From Crossaster papposus (taxonomy: Eukaryota; Echinodermata; Asteroidea; Velatida; Solasteridae), in NCBI GenBank assembly GCA_037893245.1, contig JBAIAA010000506.1, positions 1,177,001 through 1,241,000 of the forward strand: a stretch of DNA of 64,000 bases, in the 5' to 3' direction. The position numbers were made by a program, and so were the translations under genes. Shown here in pieces: positions 38,300-51,139 of the stretch (the stretch's first letter is position 1; each line of letters begins with the position of its first letter). The notes beneath the pieces are model-generated. The model had not been told where the DNA came from. It made no database searches and saw nothing but the letters and a program-made list of their open reading frames with translations.

Positions 38300-40242
38300 A
38301 ATGCACACTTCTTTCCCTTAACAAATTTAACTCGAGGGCTTGTTCCGACATCAGGTGTTTATTTCTTATGCACTCTTCTTTCCCTTTACATATTTAACTC
38401 GAGGGCTTGTTCCGACATCAGGTGTTTATTTCTTATGCACACTTCTTTCCCTTTACATATTTAACTCTAGGGCTTGTTCCGACATCAGGTGTTTATTTCT
38501 TATGCACACTTCTTTCCCTTTACATATTTAACTCGAGGGCTTGTTCCGATATCAGGTGTTTATTTCTTATGCACACTTCTTTCCCTTTACATATTTAACT
38601 CGAGGGCTTGTTCCGACATCAGGTGTTTATTTCTTATGCACACTTCTTTCCCTTTACATATTTAACTCGGGGGCTTGTTCCGACATCATGTGTTTATTTC
38701 TTATGCACACTTCTTTCCCTTTACATATTTAACTCGAGGGCTTGTTCCGACATCAGGTGTTTATTTCTTATGCACACTTCTTTCCCTTTACATATTTAAC
38801 TCGAGTGCTTGTTCCGCCATCAGGTGTTTATTTCTTATGCACACTTCTTTCCCTTTACACATTTAACTCGAGGGCTTGTTCCGACATCAGGTGTTTATTT
38901 CTTATGCACACTTCTTTCCCTTTACATATTTAACTCGAGGTCTTGTTCAGACATCAGGTGTTTATTTCTTATGCACACTTCTTTCCCTTTACATATTTAA
39001 CTCGAGGGCTTGTTCCGACATCAGGTGTTTATTTCTTATGCACACTTCTTTCCCTTTACATATTTAACTCGAGGGCTTGTTCCGACATCATGTGTTTATT
39101 TCTTATGCACACTTATTTCCCTTAACATATTTAACTCGAGGGCTTGTTCCGACATCAGGTGTTTATTTCTTATGCACACTTCTTTCCCTTAACATATTTA
39201 ACTCGAGGGCTTGTTCCGACATCATGTGTTTATTTCTTATGCACACTTCTTTCCCTTTACATATTTAACTCGAGGGCTTGTTCCGACATCAGGTGTTTAT
39301 TTCTTATGCACACTTCTTTTCCTTTACATATTTAACTCGAGGGCTTGTTCCGACATCAGGTGTGTATTTCTTATGCACACTTCTTTCCCTTAACATATTT
39401 AACTCGACGGCTTGTTCCGACATCAGGTGTTTATTTATTATGCACACTTCTTTCCCTTTACATATTTAACTCGAGGGCTTGTTCCGACATCGGGTGTTTA
39501 TTTCTTATGCACACTTCTTTCCCTTTACATATTTAACTCGAGGGCTTGTTCCGACATCGGGTGTTTATTTCTTATGCACACTTCTTTCCCTTTACATATT
39601 TAACTCGAGGGCTTGTTCCGACATCAGGCGTTTATTTCTTATGTACACTTCTTTCCCTTTACATATTTAACTCGAGGGCTTGTTCCGACATCAGGTGTTT
39701 ATTTCTTATGCACACTTCTTTCCCTTTACATATTTAACTCGAGGGCTTGTTCCGACATCAGGTGTTTATTTCTTATGCACACTTCTTTCCCTTTACATAT
39801 TTAACTCGAGGTCTTGTTCAGACATCAGGTGTTTATTTCTTATGCACACTTCTTTCCCTTTACATATTTAACTCGAGGGCTTGTTCCGACATCAGGTGTT
39901 TATTTCTTATGCACACTTCTTTCCCTTTACATATTTAACTCGAGGGCTTGTTCCGACATCATGTGTTTATTTCTTATGCACACTTCTTTCCCTTAACATA
40001 TTTAACTCGAGGGCTTGTTCCGTCATCAGGTGTTTATTTCTTATGCACACTTCTTTCCCTTTACATATTTAACTCGAGGGCTTGTTCCGACATCAGGTGT
40101 TTATTTCTTATGCACACTTCTTTCCCTTTACATATTTAACTCGAGGGCTTGTTCCGACACCAGGTGTTTATTTCTTATGCACACTTCTTTCCCCTTACAT
40201 ATTTAACTCGAGGGCTTGTTCTGACATCAGGTGTTTATTTCT
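38300..40242 (+). repeat. Short-unit run, 29 cores
   Basis: Exactly 29 x 67 bp. Markers include ATGCACTCTTC (38370), CCGATATCAGG (38547), CATCATGTG (38685, 39085, 39218, 39957), a GAGTGCTTGTTCCGCCATC core (38814), TACACATTTAAC (38856), CTTCTTTTCC (39313), GGTGTGTATTTC (39360), a CGACGGCTTG core (39406), and two successive CATCGGGTG cores (39489 and 39556). It ends in a GTACTG insert. Confidence 0.95.
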
Positions 40243-41626
40243 GTACTGAAATTATCATTTTTGACATCATTTTTGACATCATTTTTGACATCATTTTTGA
40301 CATCATTTTTGACATCATTTTTGACATCATTTTTGAATGTAAGACTGAAAATTTATAATGCACACTTCTTTCCCTTAACATATTTAACTCGAGGGCTTGT
40401 TCCGACATCAGGTGTCTATTTCTGTCCTGAAATTATCATTTTTGACATCATTTTTGACATCATTTTTTATATCATTTTTTACATCATTTTTTACATCATT
40501 TTTTACATCATTTTTTATATCATTTTTTACATCATTTTTTACATAATTTTTTACATCATTTTTGACTGTAAGACTACAAATTTCTAATGCACACTTCTTT
40601 CCCTTAACATATTTAACTCGAAGGCTTGTTCCGACATCAGGTGTCTATTTCTGTCCTGAAATTATCATTTTTGACATCATTTTTGACATCATTTTTGACA
40701 TCATTTTTGACTGTAAGACTGAACATTTATAATGCACACTTCTTTCCCTTTACATATTTAACTCGAGGGCTTGTTCCGACATCAGGTGTCTATTTCTGTC
40801 CTGAAATTATCATTTTTGACATCATTTTTGACATCATTTTTACATCATTTTTGACATCATTTTTGACATCATTTTTGACATCATTTTTGACATCATTTTT
40901 GACATCATTTTTGACTGTAAGACTGAAAATTTATAATGCACACTTCTTTCCCTTTACATATTTAACTCGAGGGCTTGTTCCGACATCAGGTGTTTATTTC
41001 TGTCCTTCATTTTTGACATCATTTTTGACATCATTTTTGACATCATTTTTGACATCATTTTTGACATCATTTTTGACATCATTTTTGACATCATTTTTGA
41101 CATCATTTTTGACATCATTTTTGACATCATTTTTGACATCATTTTTGACATCATTTTTGACATCATTTTTGACTGTAAAACTGAACATTTATAATGCACA
41201 CTTCTTTCCCTTAACATATTTAACTCGAGGGCTTGTTCCGACATCAGGTGTCTATTTCTGTCCTGAAATTATCATTTTTGACATCATTTTTGACATCATT
41301 TTTGACATCATTTTTGACATCATTTTTGACATCATTTTTGACATGATATTTGACATCATTTTTGACATCCTTTTTGACATCCTTTTTGACATTATTTTTG
41401 ACATCATTTTTGACATCATTTTTGAATGTAAGACTGAAAATTTATAATGCACACTTCTTTCCCTTAACATATTTAACTCGAGGGCTTGTTCCGACATCAG
41501 GTGTCTATTTCTGTCCTAAAATTATCATTTTTGACATCATTTTTTACATCATTTTTTATATCATTTCTTACATCATTTTTTACATCATTTTTTACATCAT
41601 TTTTTACTGTAAGACTAAACATTTCT
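40243..41626 (+). repeat. Seven long units with an unusual fused array
   Basis: Inserts start at 40243, 40424, 40653, 40798, 41003, 41267 and about 41513. The second is a long TTTTTTACATCA array with TTTTTTATATCA variants. The fourth contains an 11-bp TTTTTACATCA unit. The fifth (41003-41192) lacks eight bases of the left arm, going straight from GTCC to TTCATTTTTGAC, and then is a perfect 12-mer array. The sixth has a GATATTTGAC unit and two TCCTTTTTGAC units. The one-base-short unit keeps one frame open from 40626 to 41447, which is a repeat artefact. Confidence 0.92.
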
Positions 41627-43894
41627 AATGCACACTTCTTTCCCTTAACATATTTAACTCGAGGGCTTGTTCCGACATCAGGTGTTTATTTCTTATGCAC
41701 ACTTCTTTCCCTTAACATATTTAACTCGAGGGCTTGTTCCGACATCAGGTGTTTATTTCTTATGCACACTTATTTCCCTTTACATATTTAACTCGAGGGC
41801 TTGTTCCGACATCAGGTGTTTATTTCTTATGCACACTTCTTTCCCTTTACATATTTAACTCGAGGGCTTGTTCCGACATCAGGTGTTTATTTCTGTCCTG
41901 AAATTATCATTTTTGACATCATTTTTGACATCATTCTTGACATCATTTTTGACATCATTTTTGACATCATTTTTGACATCATTTTTGACATCATATTTGA
42001 CATCATTTTTGACTGTAAGACTGAACATTTATAATGCACACTTCATTCCCTTAACATATTTAACTCGAGGGCTTGTTTCGACATCAGGTGTCTATTTCTG
42101 TCCTGAAATTATCATTTTTGACATCATTTTTGACATCATTTTTGACATCATATTTGACATCATTTTTGACATCGTTTTTGACATCATTTTTGACATCATT
42201 TTTTACATCATTTTTGACATCATTTTTGACATCATTTTGACATCATTTTGACATCATTTTTGACTGTAAGACTGAAAATTTCTAATGCACACTTCTTTCC
42301 CTTAACATATTTAACTCGAGGGCTTGTTCCGACATCAGGTGTCTATTTTTGTCCTGAAATTATCATTTTTGACATCATTTTTGACATCATTTTTGACATC
42401 ATTTTTGACATCATTTTTGACAAGATATTTGACATCATTTTTGACATCATTTTTGACATCGTTTTTGACATTATTTTTTACATCATTGTTGACATCATTT
42501 TTGAATGTAAGACTAAAAATTTATAATGCACACTTCTTTCCCTTAACATATTTAACTCGAAGGCTTGTTCCGACATCAGGTGTCTATTTCTGTCCTGAAA
42601 TTATCATTTTTGACATCATTTTTTACATCATTTTTTATATCATTTCTTACATCATTTTTTACATCATTTTTTACATCATTTTTGACTGTAAGACTGAAAA
42701 TTTCTAATGCACACTTCTTTCCCTTAACATATTTAACTCGAGGGCTTGTTCCGACATCAGGTGTTTATTTCTTATGCACACTTCTTTCCCTTTACATATT
42801 TAACTCGAGGGCTTGTTCCGACATCAGGTGTTTATTTCTGTCCTGAAATTATCATTTTTGACATCATTTTTGACATCATTTTTGACATCATTTTTGACTG
42901 TAAGACTGAACATTTATAATGCACACTTCATTCCCTTAACATATTTAACTCGAGGGCTTGTTTCGACATCAGGTGTCTATTTCTGTCCTGAAATTATCAT
43001 TTTTGACATCATTTTTGACATCATTTTTGACATCATATTTGACATCATTTTCGACATCGTTTTTGACATCATTTTTGACATCATTTTTGACATCATTTTT
43101 TTACATCATTTTTTACATCATTTTGACATCATTTTGACATCATTTTTGACTGTAAGACTGAAAATGTATAATGCACACTTCTTTCCCTTAACATATTTAA
43201 CTCGAGGGCTTGTTCCGACATCAGGTGTCTATTTTTGTCCTGAAATTATCATTTTTGACATCATTTTTGACATCATTTTTTGCATCATTTTTGAATGTAA
43301 GACTGAAAATTTATAATGCACACTTCTTTTCCTTAACATATTTAACTCGAGGGCTTGTTCCGACATCAGGTGTCCATTTCTGTCCTGAAATTATCATTTT
43401 TGACATTATTTTTGACATCATTTTTTATATCATTTTTTACATCATTTTTTACATCATTTTTTACATCATTTTTGACTGTAAGACTGAACATTTCTAATGC
43501 ACACTTCTTTCCCTGAACATATTTAACTCGAGGGCTTGTTCCGACATCAGGTGTCTATTTCTGTCCTGAAATTATCATTTTTGACATCATTTTTGACATC
43601 ATTTTTGACATCATTTTTGACATCATTTTTGACATCATTTTTGACATCATTTTTGACATCATTTTTGACATCATTTTTGACTGTAAGACTGAAAATTTCT
43701 AATGCATACTTCTTTCCCTTTACATATTTAACTCGAGGGCTTGTTCCGACATCAGGTGTCTATTTCAGTCCTGAAATTATCATTTTTGACATCATTTTTG
43801 ACATCATTTTTGACATCATTTTTGACATCATTTTTGACATCATTTTTGACATCATTTTTGACATCATTTTTGACTGTAAAACTAAACATTTAAA
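41627..43894 (+). repeat. Four- and two-core runs with ten long units
   Basis: A four-core run (41627-41894), inserts at 41895, about 42099, 42351 and 42592, a two-core run (42706-42839), then inserts at 42840, about 43009, 43237, 43382, 43563 and 43768. The order resembles 5462-7000 and 9284-11700. A TTTTTTTACATC unit at 43096 is a local one-base expansion, and ATTTTCGACATCG at 43049 is a private variant. The last insert has the TTTCAGTCCTG left arm and leads to a 51-bp core. Confidence 0.9.
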
Positions 43895-45084
43895 AATGCA
43901 CACTTCTTTCCCTTAACATATTTAACTCGAGGGCTTGTTCCGACATCAGGACACTTCTTTCCCTTTACAAATTTAACTCGAGGGCTTGTTCCGACATCAG
44001 GTGTTTATTTCTTATGCACTCTTCTTTCCCTTTACATATTTAACTCGAGGGCTTGTTCCGACATCAGGTGTTTATTTCTTATGCACACTTCTTTCCCTTT
44101 ACATATTTAACTCTAGGGCTTGTTCCGACATCAGGTGTTTATTTCTTATGCACACTTCTTTCCCTTAACATATTTAACTCGAGGGCTTGTTCCGACATCA
44201 GGTGTTTATTTCTTATGCACACTTCTTTCCCTTTACATATTTAACTCGAGGGCTTGTTCCGACATCAGGGGTTTATTTCTTATGCACACTTCTTTCCCTT
44301 TACATATTTAACTCGAGGGCTTGTTCCGACATCAGGTGTTCATTTCTTATGCACACTTCTTTCCCTTTACATATTTAACTCGAGGGCTTGTTCCGACATC
44401 AGGTGTTTATTTCTTATGCACACTTCTTTCCCTTAACATATTTAACTCGAGGGCTTGTTCCGACATCAGGTGTTTATTTCTTATGCACACTTCTTACCCT
44501 TTACATATTTAACTCGAGGGCTTGTTCCGACATCAGGGGTTTATTTCTTATGCACACTTCTTTCCCTTTACATATTTAACTCGAGGGCTTGTTCCGACAT
44601 CAGGTGTTTATTTCTTATGCACACTTCTTTCCCTTTACATATTTAACTCGAGGGCTTGTTCCGACAACAGGTGTTTATTTCTTATGCACATTTCTTTCCC
44701 TTTACATATTTAACTCGAGGTCTTGTTCAGACATCAGGTGTTTATTTCTTATGCACACTTCTTTCCCTTTACATATTTAACTATAGGGCTTGTTCCGACA
44801 TCAGGTGTTTATTTCTTATGCACACTTCTTTCCCTTTACATATTTAACTCGAGGGCTTGTTCCGACATCAGGTGTTTATTTCTGATGCACACTTCTTTCC
44901 CTTAACATATTTAACTCGAGGGCTTGTTCCGTCATCAGGTGTTTATTTCTTATGAACACTTCTTTCCCTTTACATATTTAACTCGAGGGCTTGTTCCGAC
45001 CTCAGGTGTTTATTTCTTATGCACACTTCTTTCCCTTTACATATTTAACTCGAGGGCTTGTTCCTACATCATGTGTCTATTTCT
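43895..45084 (+). repeat. Short-unit run, 18 cores
   Basis: Eighteen cores with one 51-bp truncated core near 43959 (CATCAGGACACTTC), so 18 x 67 minus 16. Markers: ATGCACTCTTC (44017), CTCTAG (44112), GGTGTTCATTTC (44337), ACTTCTTACCC (44490), GACAACAGG (44664), AACTATAGGGC (44779), and the TCATCAGG/TATGAACAC pair (44933-44957). Confidence 0.95.
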
Positions 45085-45549
45085 GTCCTGAAATTATCAT
45101 TTTTGACATCATTTTTTACATCATTTTTGACATCATTTTTGACATCATTTTTTAATGTAAGACTGAAAATTTATAATGCACACTTCTTTCCCTTAACATA
45201 TTTAACTCGAGGGCTTGTTCCGACATCAGGTGTCTATTTCTGTCCTGAAATTATCATTTTTGACATCATTTTTGACATCATTTTTGACATCATTTTTGAC
45301 ATCATTTTTGACATCATTTTTGACATCATTTTTGACATCATTTTTGACTGTAAGACTGAAAATTTCTAATGCATACTTCTTTCCCTTTACATATTTAACT
45401 CGAGGGCTTGTTCCGACATCAGGTGTCTATTTCAGTCCTGAAATTATCATTTTTGACATCATTTTTGACACCATTTTTGACATCATTTTTGACATCATTT
45501 TTGACATCATTTTTGACATCATTTTTGACTGTAAAACTGAACATTTAAA
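45085..45549 (+). repeat. Cluster of three long units
   Basis: Inserts start at 45085 (after TTCCTACATCATGTGTC), 45242 and 45435. The third has the TTTCAGTCCTG left arm, a private TTTTTGACACCA unit near 45466, and the AAAACTGAACATTTAAAAATGC right end that precedes the 51-bp core. Confidence 0.93.
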
Positions 45550-46809
45550 AATGCACACTTCTTTCCCTTAACATATTTAACTCGAGGGCTTGTTCCGACA
45601 TCAGGACACTTCTTTCCCTTTACAAATTTAACTCGAGGGCTTGTTCCGACATCAGGTGTTTATTTCTTATGCACACTTCTTTCCCTTTACATATTTAACT
45701 CGAGGGCTTGTTCCGACATCAGGTGTTTATTTCTTATGCACACTTCTTTCCCTTTACATATTTAACTCTAGGGCTTGTTCCGACATCAGGTGTTTATTTC
45801 TTATGCACACTTCTTTCCCTTAACATATTTAACTCGAGGGCTTGTTCCGACATCAGGTGTTTATTTCTTATGCACACTTCTTTCCCTTTACATATTTAAC
45901 TCGAGGGCTTGTTCCGACATCAGGGGTTTATTTCTTATGCACACTTCTTTCCCTTTACATATTTAACTCGAGGGCTTGTTCCGACATCAGGTGTTCATTT
46001 CTTATGCACACTTCTTTCCCTTTACATATTTAACTCGAGGGCTTGTTCCGACATCAGGTGTTTATTTCTTATGCACACTTCTTTCCCTTAACATATTTAA
46101 CTCGAGGGCTTGTTCCGACATCAGGTGTTTATTTCTTATGCACACTTCTTACCTTTACATATTTAACTCGAGGGCTTGTTCCGACATCAGGGGTTTATTT
46201 CTTATGCACACTTCTTTCCCTTTACATATTTAACTCGAGGGCTTGTTCCGACATCAGGTGTTTATTTCTTATGCACACTTCTTTCCCTTTACATATTTAA
46301 CTCGAGGGCTTGTTCCGACAACAGGTGTTTATTTCTTATGCACATTTCTTTCCCTTTACATATTTAACTCGAGGTCTTGTTCAGACATCAGGTGTTTATT
46401 TCTTATGCACACTTCTTTCCCTTTACATATTTAACTATAGGGCTTGTTCCGACATCAGGTGTTTATTTCTTATGCACACTTCTTTCCCTTTACATATTTA
46501 ACTCGAGGGCTTGTTCCGACATCAGGTGTTTATTTCTGATGCACACTTCTTTCCCTTAACATATTTAACTCGAGGGCTTGTTCCGTCATCAGGTGTTTAT
46601 TTCTTATGAACACTTCTTTCCCTTTACATATTTAACTCGAGGGCTTGTTCCGACCTCAGGTGTTTATTTCTTATGCACACTTCTTTCCCTTTACATATTT
46701 AACTCGAGGGCTTGTTCCGACATCAGGTGTTTGTTTATTTCTTATGCACACTTCTTTCCCTTTACATATTTAACTCGAGGGTTTGTTCCGACATCAGGTG
46801 TTTATTTCT
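45550..46809 (+). repeat. Short-unit run, 19 cores
   Basis: Nineteen cores totalling 1260 bp: 19 x 67, minus 16 for the 51-bp core, minus 1 near 46148, plus 4 from a TTTG-type duplication in GGTGTTTGTTTATTTC near 46732. The last two are among the very few indels in about 28 kb of short units. Confidence 0.94.
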
Positions 46810-47946
46810 GTCCTGAAATTATCATTTTTGACATCATTTTTGACATCATTTTTGACATCATTTTTGACTGTAAGACTGAACATTTATAATGCACACTTCA
46901 TTCCCTTAACATATTTAACTCGAGGGCTTGTTCCGACATCAGGTGTCTATTTCTGTCCTGAAATTATCATTTTTGACATCATTTTTGACATCATTTTTGA
47001 CATCATTTTTGACATCATTTTTGACATCATTTTTGACATCATTTTTGACATCATTTTTGACATCATATTTGACATCATTTTTGACATCGTTTTTGACATC
47101 ATTTTTGACATCATTTTTGACATCATTTTTGACATCATTTTTGACATCATTTTGAAATCATTTTGACATCATTTTTTACTGTAAGACTGAAAATGTATAA
47201 TGCACACTTCTTTCCCTTAACATATTTAACTCGAGGGCTTGTTCCGACATCAGGTGTCTATTCCTGTCCTGAAATTATCATTTTTGACATCATTTTTGAC
47301 ATCATTTTTGGCATCATTTTTGAATGTAAGACTGAACATTTATAATGCACACTTCTTTCCCTTAACATATTTAACTCTAGGGCTTGTTCCGACATCAGGT
47401 GTCTATTTCTGTCCTGAAATTATCATTTTTGACATCATTTTTGACATCATTTTTTATATCATTTTTTACATCATTTTTTACATCATTTTTTACATCATTT
47501 TTTACATCATTTTTGACTGTAAGACTGAACATTTCTAATGCACACTTCTTTCCCTTAACATATTTAACTCGAGGGCTTGTTCCGACATCAGGTGTCTATT
47601 TCTGTCCTGAAATTATCATTTTTGACATCATTTTTGACATCATTTTTGACTGTAAGACTGAACATTTCTAATGCACACTTCTTTCCCTTTACATATTTAA
47701 CTCGAGGGCTTGTTCCGACATCAGGTGTCTATTTTAGTCCTGAAATTATCATTTTTGACATCATTTTTGACATCATTTTTGACATCATTTTTGACATCAT
47801 TTTTGACATCATTTTTGACATCATTTTTGACATCATTTTTGACATCATTTTTGACATCATTTTTGACATCATTTTTGACATCATTTTTGACATCATTTTT
47901 GACATCATTTTTGACATCACTTTTGACTGTAAGACTGAACATTTAT
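46810..47946 (+). repeat. Cluster of six long units, copy 1
   Basis: Inserts start at 46810, 46955, 47266, 47411, 47604 and 47737. The second holds the ordered ATATTT / ATCGTTTTT variants and an 11-bp TTTTGAAATCA unit. The fifth is the minimal 66-bp type. The sixth has a TTTTAGTCCTG left arm and a long perfect 12-mer array ending TCACTTTTGAC. A CTCTAG core at 47377 is private to this copy. Confidence 0.94.
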
Positions 47947-48706
47947 AATGCACACTTCTTTCCCTTAACATATTAACTTCGAGGGCTTGTTCCGACATCA
48001 GGTGTTTATTTCTTATGCACACTTCTTTCCCTTTACATATATAACACGAGGTCTTGTTCAGACATCAGGTGTTTATTTCTTATGCACACTTCTTTCCCTT
48101 TACATATTTAACTCAAGGGCTTGTTCCGACATCAGGTGTTTATTTCTTATGCACACTTCTTTCCCTTTACATATTTAACTCGAGGGCTTGTTCCTACATC
48201 ATGTGTCTATTTCTGTCCTGAAATTATCATTTTTGACATCATTTTTGACATCATTTTTGACATCATTTTTGACATCATTTTTGAATGTAAGACTGAAAAT
48301 TTATAATGCACACTTCTTTCCCTTAACATATTTAACTCGAGGGCTTGTTCCGACATCAGGTGTTTATTTCTGATGCACACTTCTTTCCCTTTACATATTT
48401 AACTCGAGGGCTTGTTCCGACATCAGGTGTTTATTTCTGATGCACACTTCTTTCCCTTAACATATTTAACTCGAGGGCTTGTTCCGTCATCAGGTGTTTA
48501 TTTCTTATGAACACTTCTTTCCCTTTACATATTTAACTCGAGGGCTTGTTCCGACCTCAGGTGTTTATTTCTTATGCACACTTCTTTCCCTTTACATATT
48601 TAACTCGAGGGCTTGTTCCGACATCAGGTGTTTATTTCTTATGCACACTTCTTTCCCTTTACATATTTAACTCGAGGGTTTGTTCCGACATCAGGTGTTT
48701 ATTTCT

Positions 48707-49843
48707 GTCCTGAAATTATCATTTTTGACATCATTTTTGACATCATTTTTGACATCATTTTTGACTGTAAGACTGAACATTTATAATGCACACTTCATTC
48801 CCTTAACATATTTAACTCGAGGGCTTGTTCCGACATCAGGTGTCTATTTCTGTCCTGAAATTATCATTTTTGACATCATTTTTGACATCATTTTTGACAT
48901 CATTTTTGACATCATTTTTGACATCATTTTTGACATCATTTTTGACATCATATTTGACATCATTTTTGACATCGTTTTTGACATCATTTTTGACATCATT
49001 TTTGACATCATTTTTGACATCATTTTTGACATCATTTTGAAATCATTTTGACATCATTTTTTACTGTAAGACTGAAAATGTATAATGCACACTTCTTTCC
49101 CTTAACATATTTAACTCGAGGGCTTGTTCCGACATCAGGTGTCTATTCCTGTCCTGAAATTATCATTTTTGACATCATTTTTGACATCATTTTTGGCATC
49201 ATTTTTGAATGTAAGACTGAACATTTATAATGCACACTTCTTTCCCTTAACATATTTAACTCGAGGGCTTGTTCCGACATCAGGTGTCTATTTCTGTCCT
49301 GAAATTATCATTTTTGACATCATTTTTGACATCATTTTTTATATCATTTTTTACATCATTTTTTACATCATTTTTTACATCATTTTTTACATCATTTTTG
49401 ACTGTAAGACTGAACATTTCTAATGCACACTTCTTTCCCTTAACATATTTAACTCGAGGGCTTGTTCCGACATCAGGTGTCTATTTCTGTCCTGAAATTA
49501 TCATTTTTGACATCATTTTTGACATCATTTTTGACTGTAAGACTGAACATTTCTAATGCACACTTCTTTCCCTTTACATATTTAACTCGAGGGCTTGTTC
49601 CGACATCAGGTGTCTATTTTAGTCCTGAAATTATCATTTTTGACATCATTTTTGACATCATTTTTGACATCATTTTTGACATCATTTTTGACATCATTTT
49701 TGACATCATTTTTGACATCATTTTTGACATCATTTTTGACATCATTTTTGACATCATTTTTGACATCATTTTTGACATCATTTTTGACATCATTTTTGAC
49801 ATCATTTTTGACATCACTTTTGACTGTAAGACTGAACATTTAT
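48707..49843 (+). repeat. Cluster of six long units, copy 2
   Basis: Inserts start at 48707, 48852, 49151, 49296, 49489 and 49622. The sixth insert (49622-49843, 222 bp) is one 12-mer longer than its partner in copy 1, while the second is one shorter, so cluster length is unchanged. Confidence 0.94.
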
Positions 49844-50201
49844 AATGCACACTTCTTTCCCTTAACATATTAACTTCGAGGGCTTGTTCCGACATCAGGT
49901 GTTTATTTCTTATGCACACTTCTTTCCCTTTACATATATAACACGAGGTCTTGTTCAGACATCAGGTGTTTATTTCTTATGCACACTTCTTTCCCTTTAC
50001 ATATTTAACTCAAGGGCTTGTTCCGACATCAGGTGTTTATTTCTTATGCACACTTCTTTCCCTTTACATATTTAACTCGAGGGCTTGTTCCTACATCATG
50101 TGTCTATTTCTGTCCTGAAATTATCATTTTTGACATCATTTTTGACATCATTTTTGACATCATTTTTGACATCATTTTTGAATGTAAGACTGAAAATTTA
50201 T

Positions 50202-51139
50202 AATGCACACTTCTTTCCCTTAACATATTTAACTCGAGGGCTTGTTCCGACATCAGGTGTTTATTTCTTATGCACACTTCTTTCCCTTTACATATTTAAC
50301 TCGAGGGCTTGTTCCGACATCAGGTGTTTATTTCTTATGCACACTTCTTTCCCTTTACATATTTAACTCTAGGGCTTGTTCCGACATCAGGTGTTTATTT
50401 CTTATGCACACTTCTTTCCCTTAACATATTTAACTCGAGGACTTGTTCCGACATCAGGTGTTTATTTCTTATGCACACTTCTTACCCTTTACATATTTAA
50501 CTCGAGGGCTTGTTCCGACATCAGGGGTTTATTTCTTATGCACACTTCTTTCCCTTTACATATTTAACTCGAGGGCTTGTTCCGACATCAGGTGTTTATT
50601 TCTTATGCACACTTCTTTCCCTTTACATATTTAACTCGAGGGCTTGTTCCGACAACAGGTGTTTATTTCTTATGCACATTTCTTTCCCTTTACATATTTA
50701 ACTCGAGGTCTTGTTCAGACATCAGGTGTTTATTTCTTATGCACACTTCTTTCCCTTTACATATTTAACTATAGGGCTTGTTCCGACATCAGGTGTTTAT
50801 TTCTTATGCACACTTCTTTCCCTTTACATATTTAACTCGAGGGCTTGTTCCGACATCAGGTGTTTATTTCTGATGCACACTTCTTTCCCTTAACATATTT
50901 AACTCGAGGGCTTGTTCCGTCATCAGGTGTTTATTTCTTATGAACACTTCTTTCCCTTTACATATTTAACTCGAGGGCTTGTTCCGACCTCAGGTGTTTA
51001 TTTCTTATGCACACTTCTTTCCCTTTACATATTTAACTCGAGGGCTTGTTCCGACATCAGGTGTTTATTTCTTATGCACACTTCTTTCCCTTTACATATT
51101 TAACTCGAGGGTTTGTTCCGACATCAGGTGTTTATTTCT
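50202..51139 (+). repeat. Short-unit run, 14 cores
   Basis: Exactly 14 x 67 bp. From about 50440 it carries the ACTTCTTACCC, GACATCAGGGG, GACAACAGG, GAGGTCTTGTTCAG, AACTATAGGGC, TCATCAGG/TATGAACAC series also found at 44455-45000 and 46110-46650. This run therefore joins the 1655-bp and 2.4-kb families. Confidence 0.94.

Larger units (their letters stand above)
43563..46710 (+). repeat. 1655-bp tandem duplication
   Basis: 43563-45057 matches about 45242-46711. The offset is 1679 bp in the first insert, 1655 bp through most of the short-unit run, and 1654 bp after a one-base loss in the ACTTCTTACC core near 46148. Markers GGTGTTCATTTC, ACTTCTTACC, GACAACAGG and AACTATAGGGC are shared. ATGCACTCTTC at 44017 is ATGCACACTTC in the second copy. 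Confidence 0.92.

Noticed and set aside
40626-41447. 273-codon open frame on the plus strand
   Set aside because: It starts at TTG inside the core, is made entirely of satellite units, and stays open only because of the 12-bp periodicity and one 11-bp unit. Equivalent units elsewhere break in other frames, so there is no coding constraint.
49614-49919. Minus-strand frame of about 101 codons with (MMSK)n and an N-terminal stretch from the core
   Set aside because: It is the reverse complement of the TTTTTGACATCA array plus the preceding core. Frames of this type recur wherever an insert precedes a core, and their length only follows the 12-mer count.
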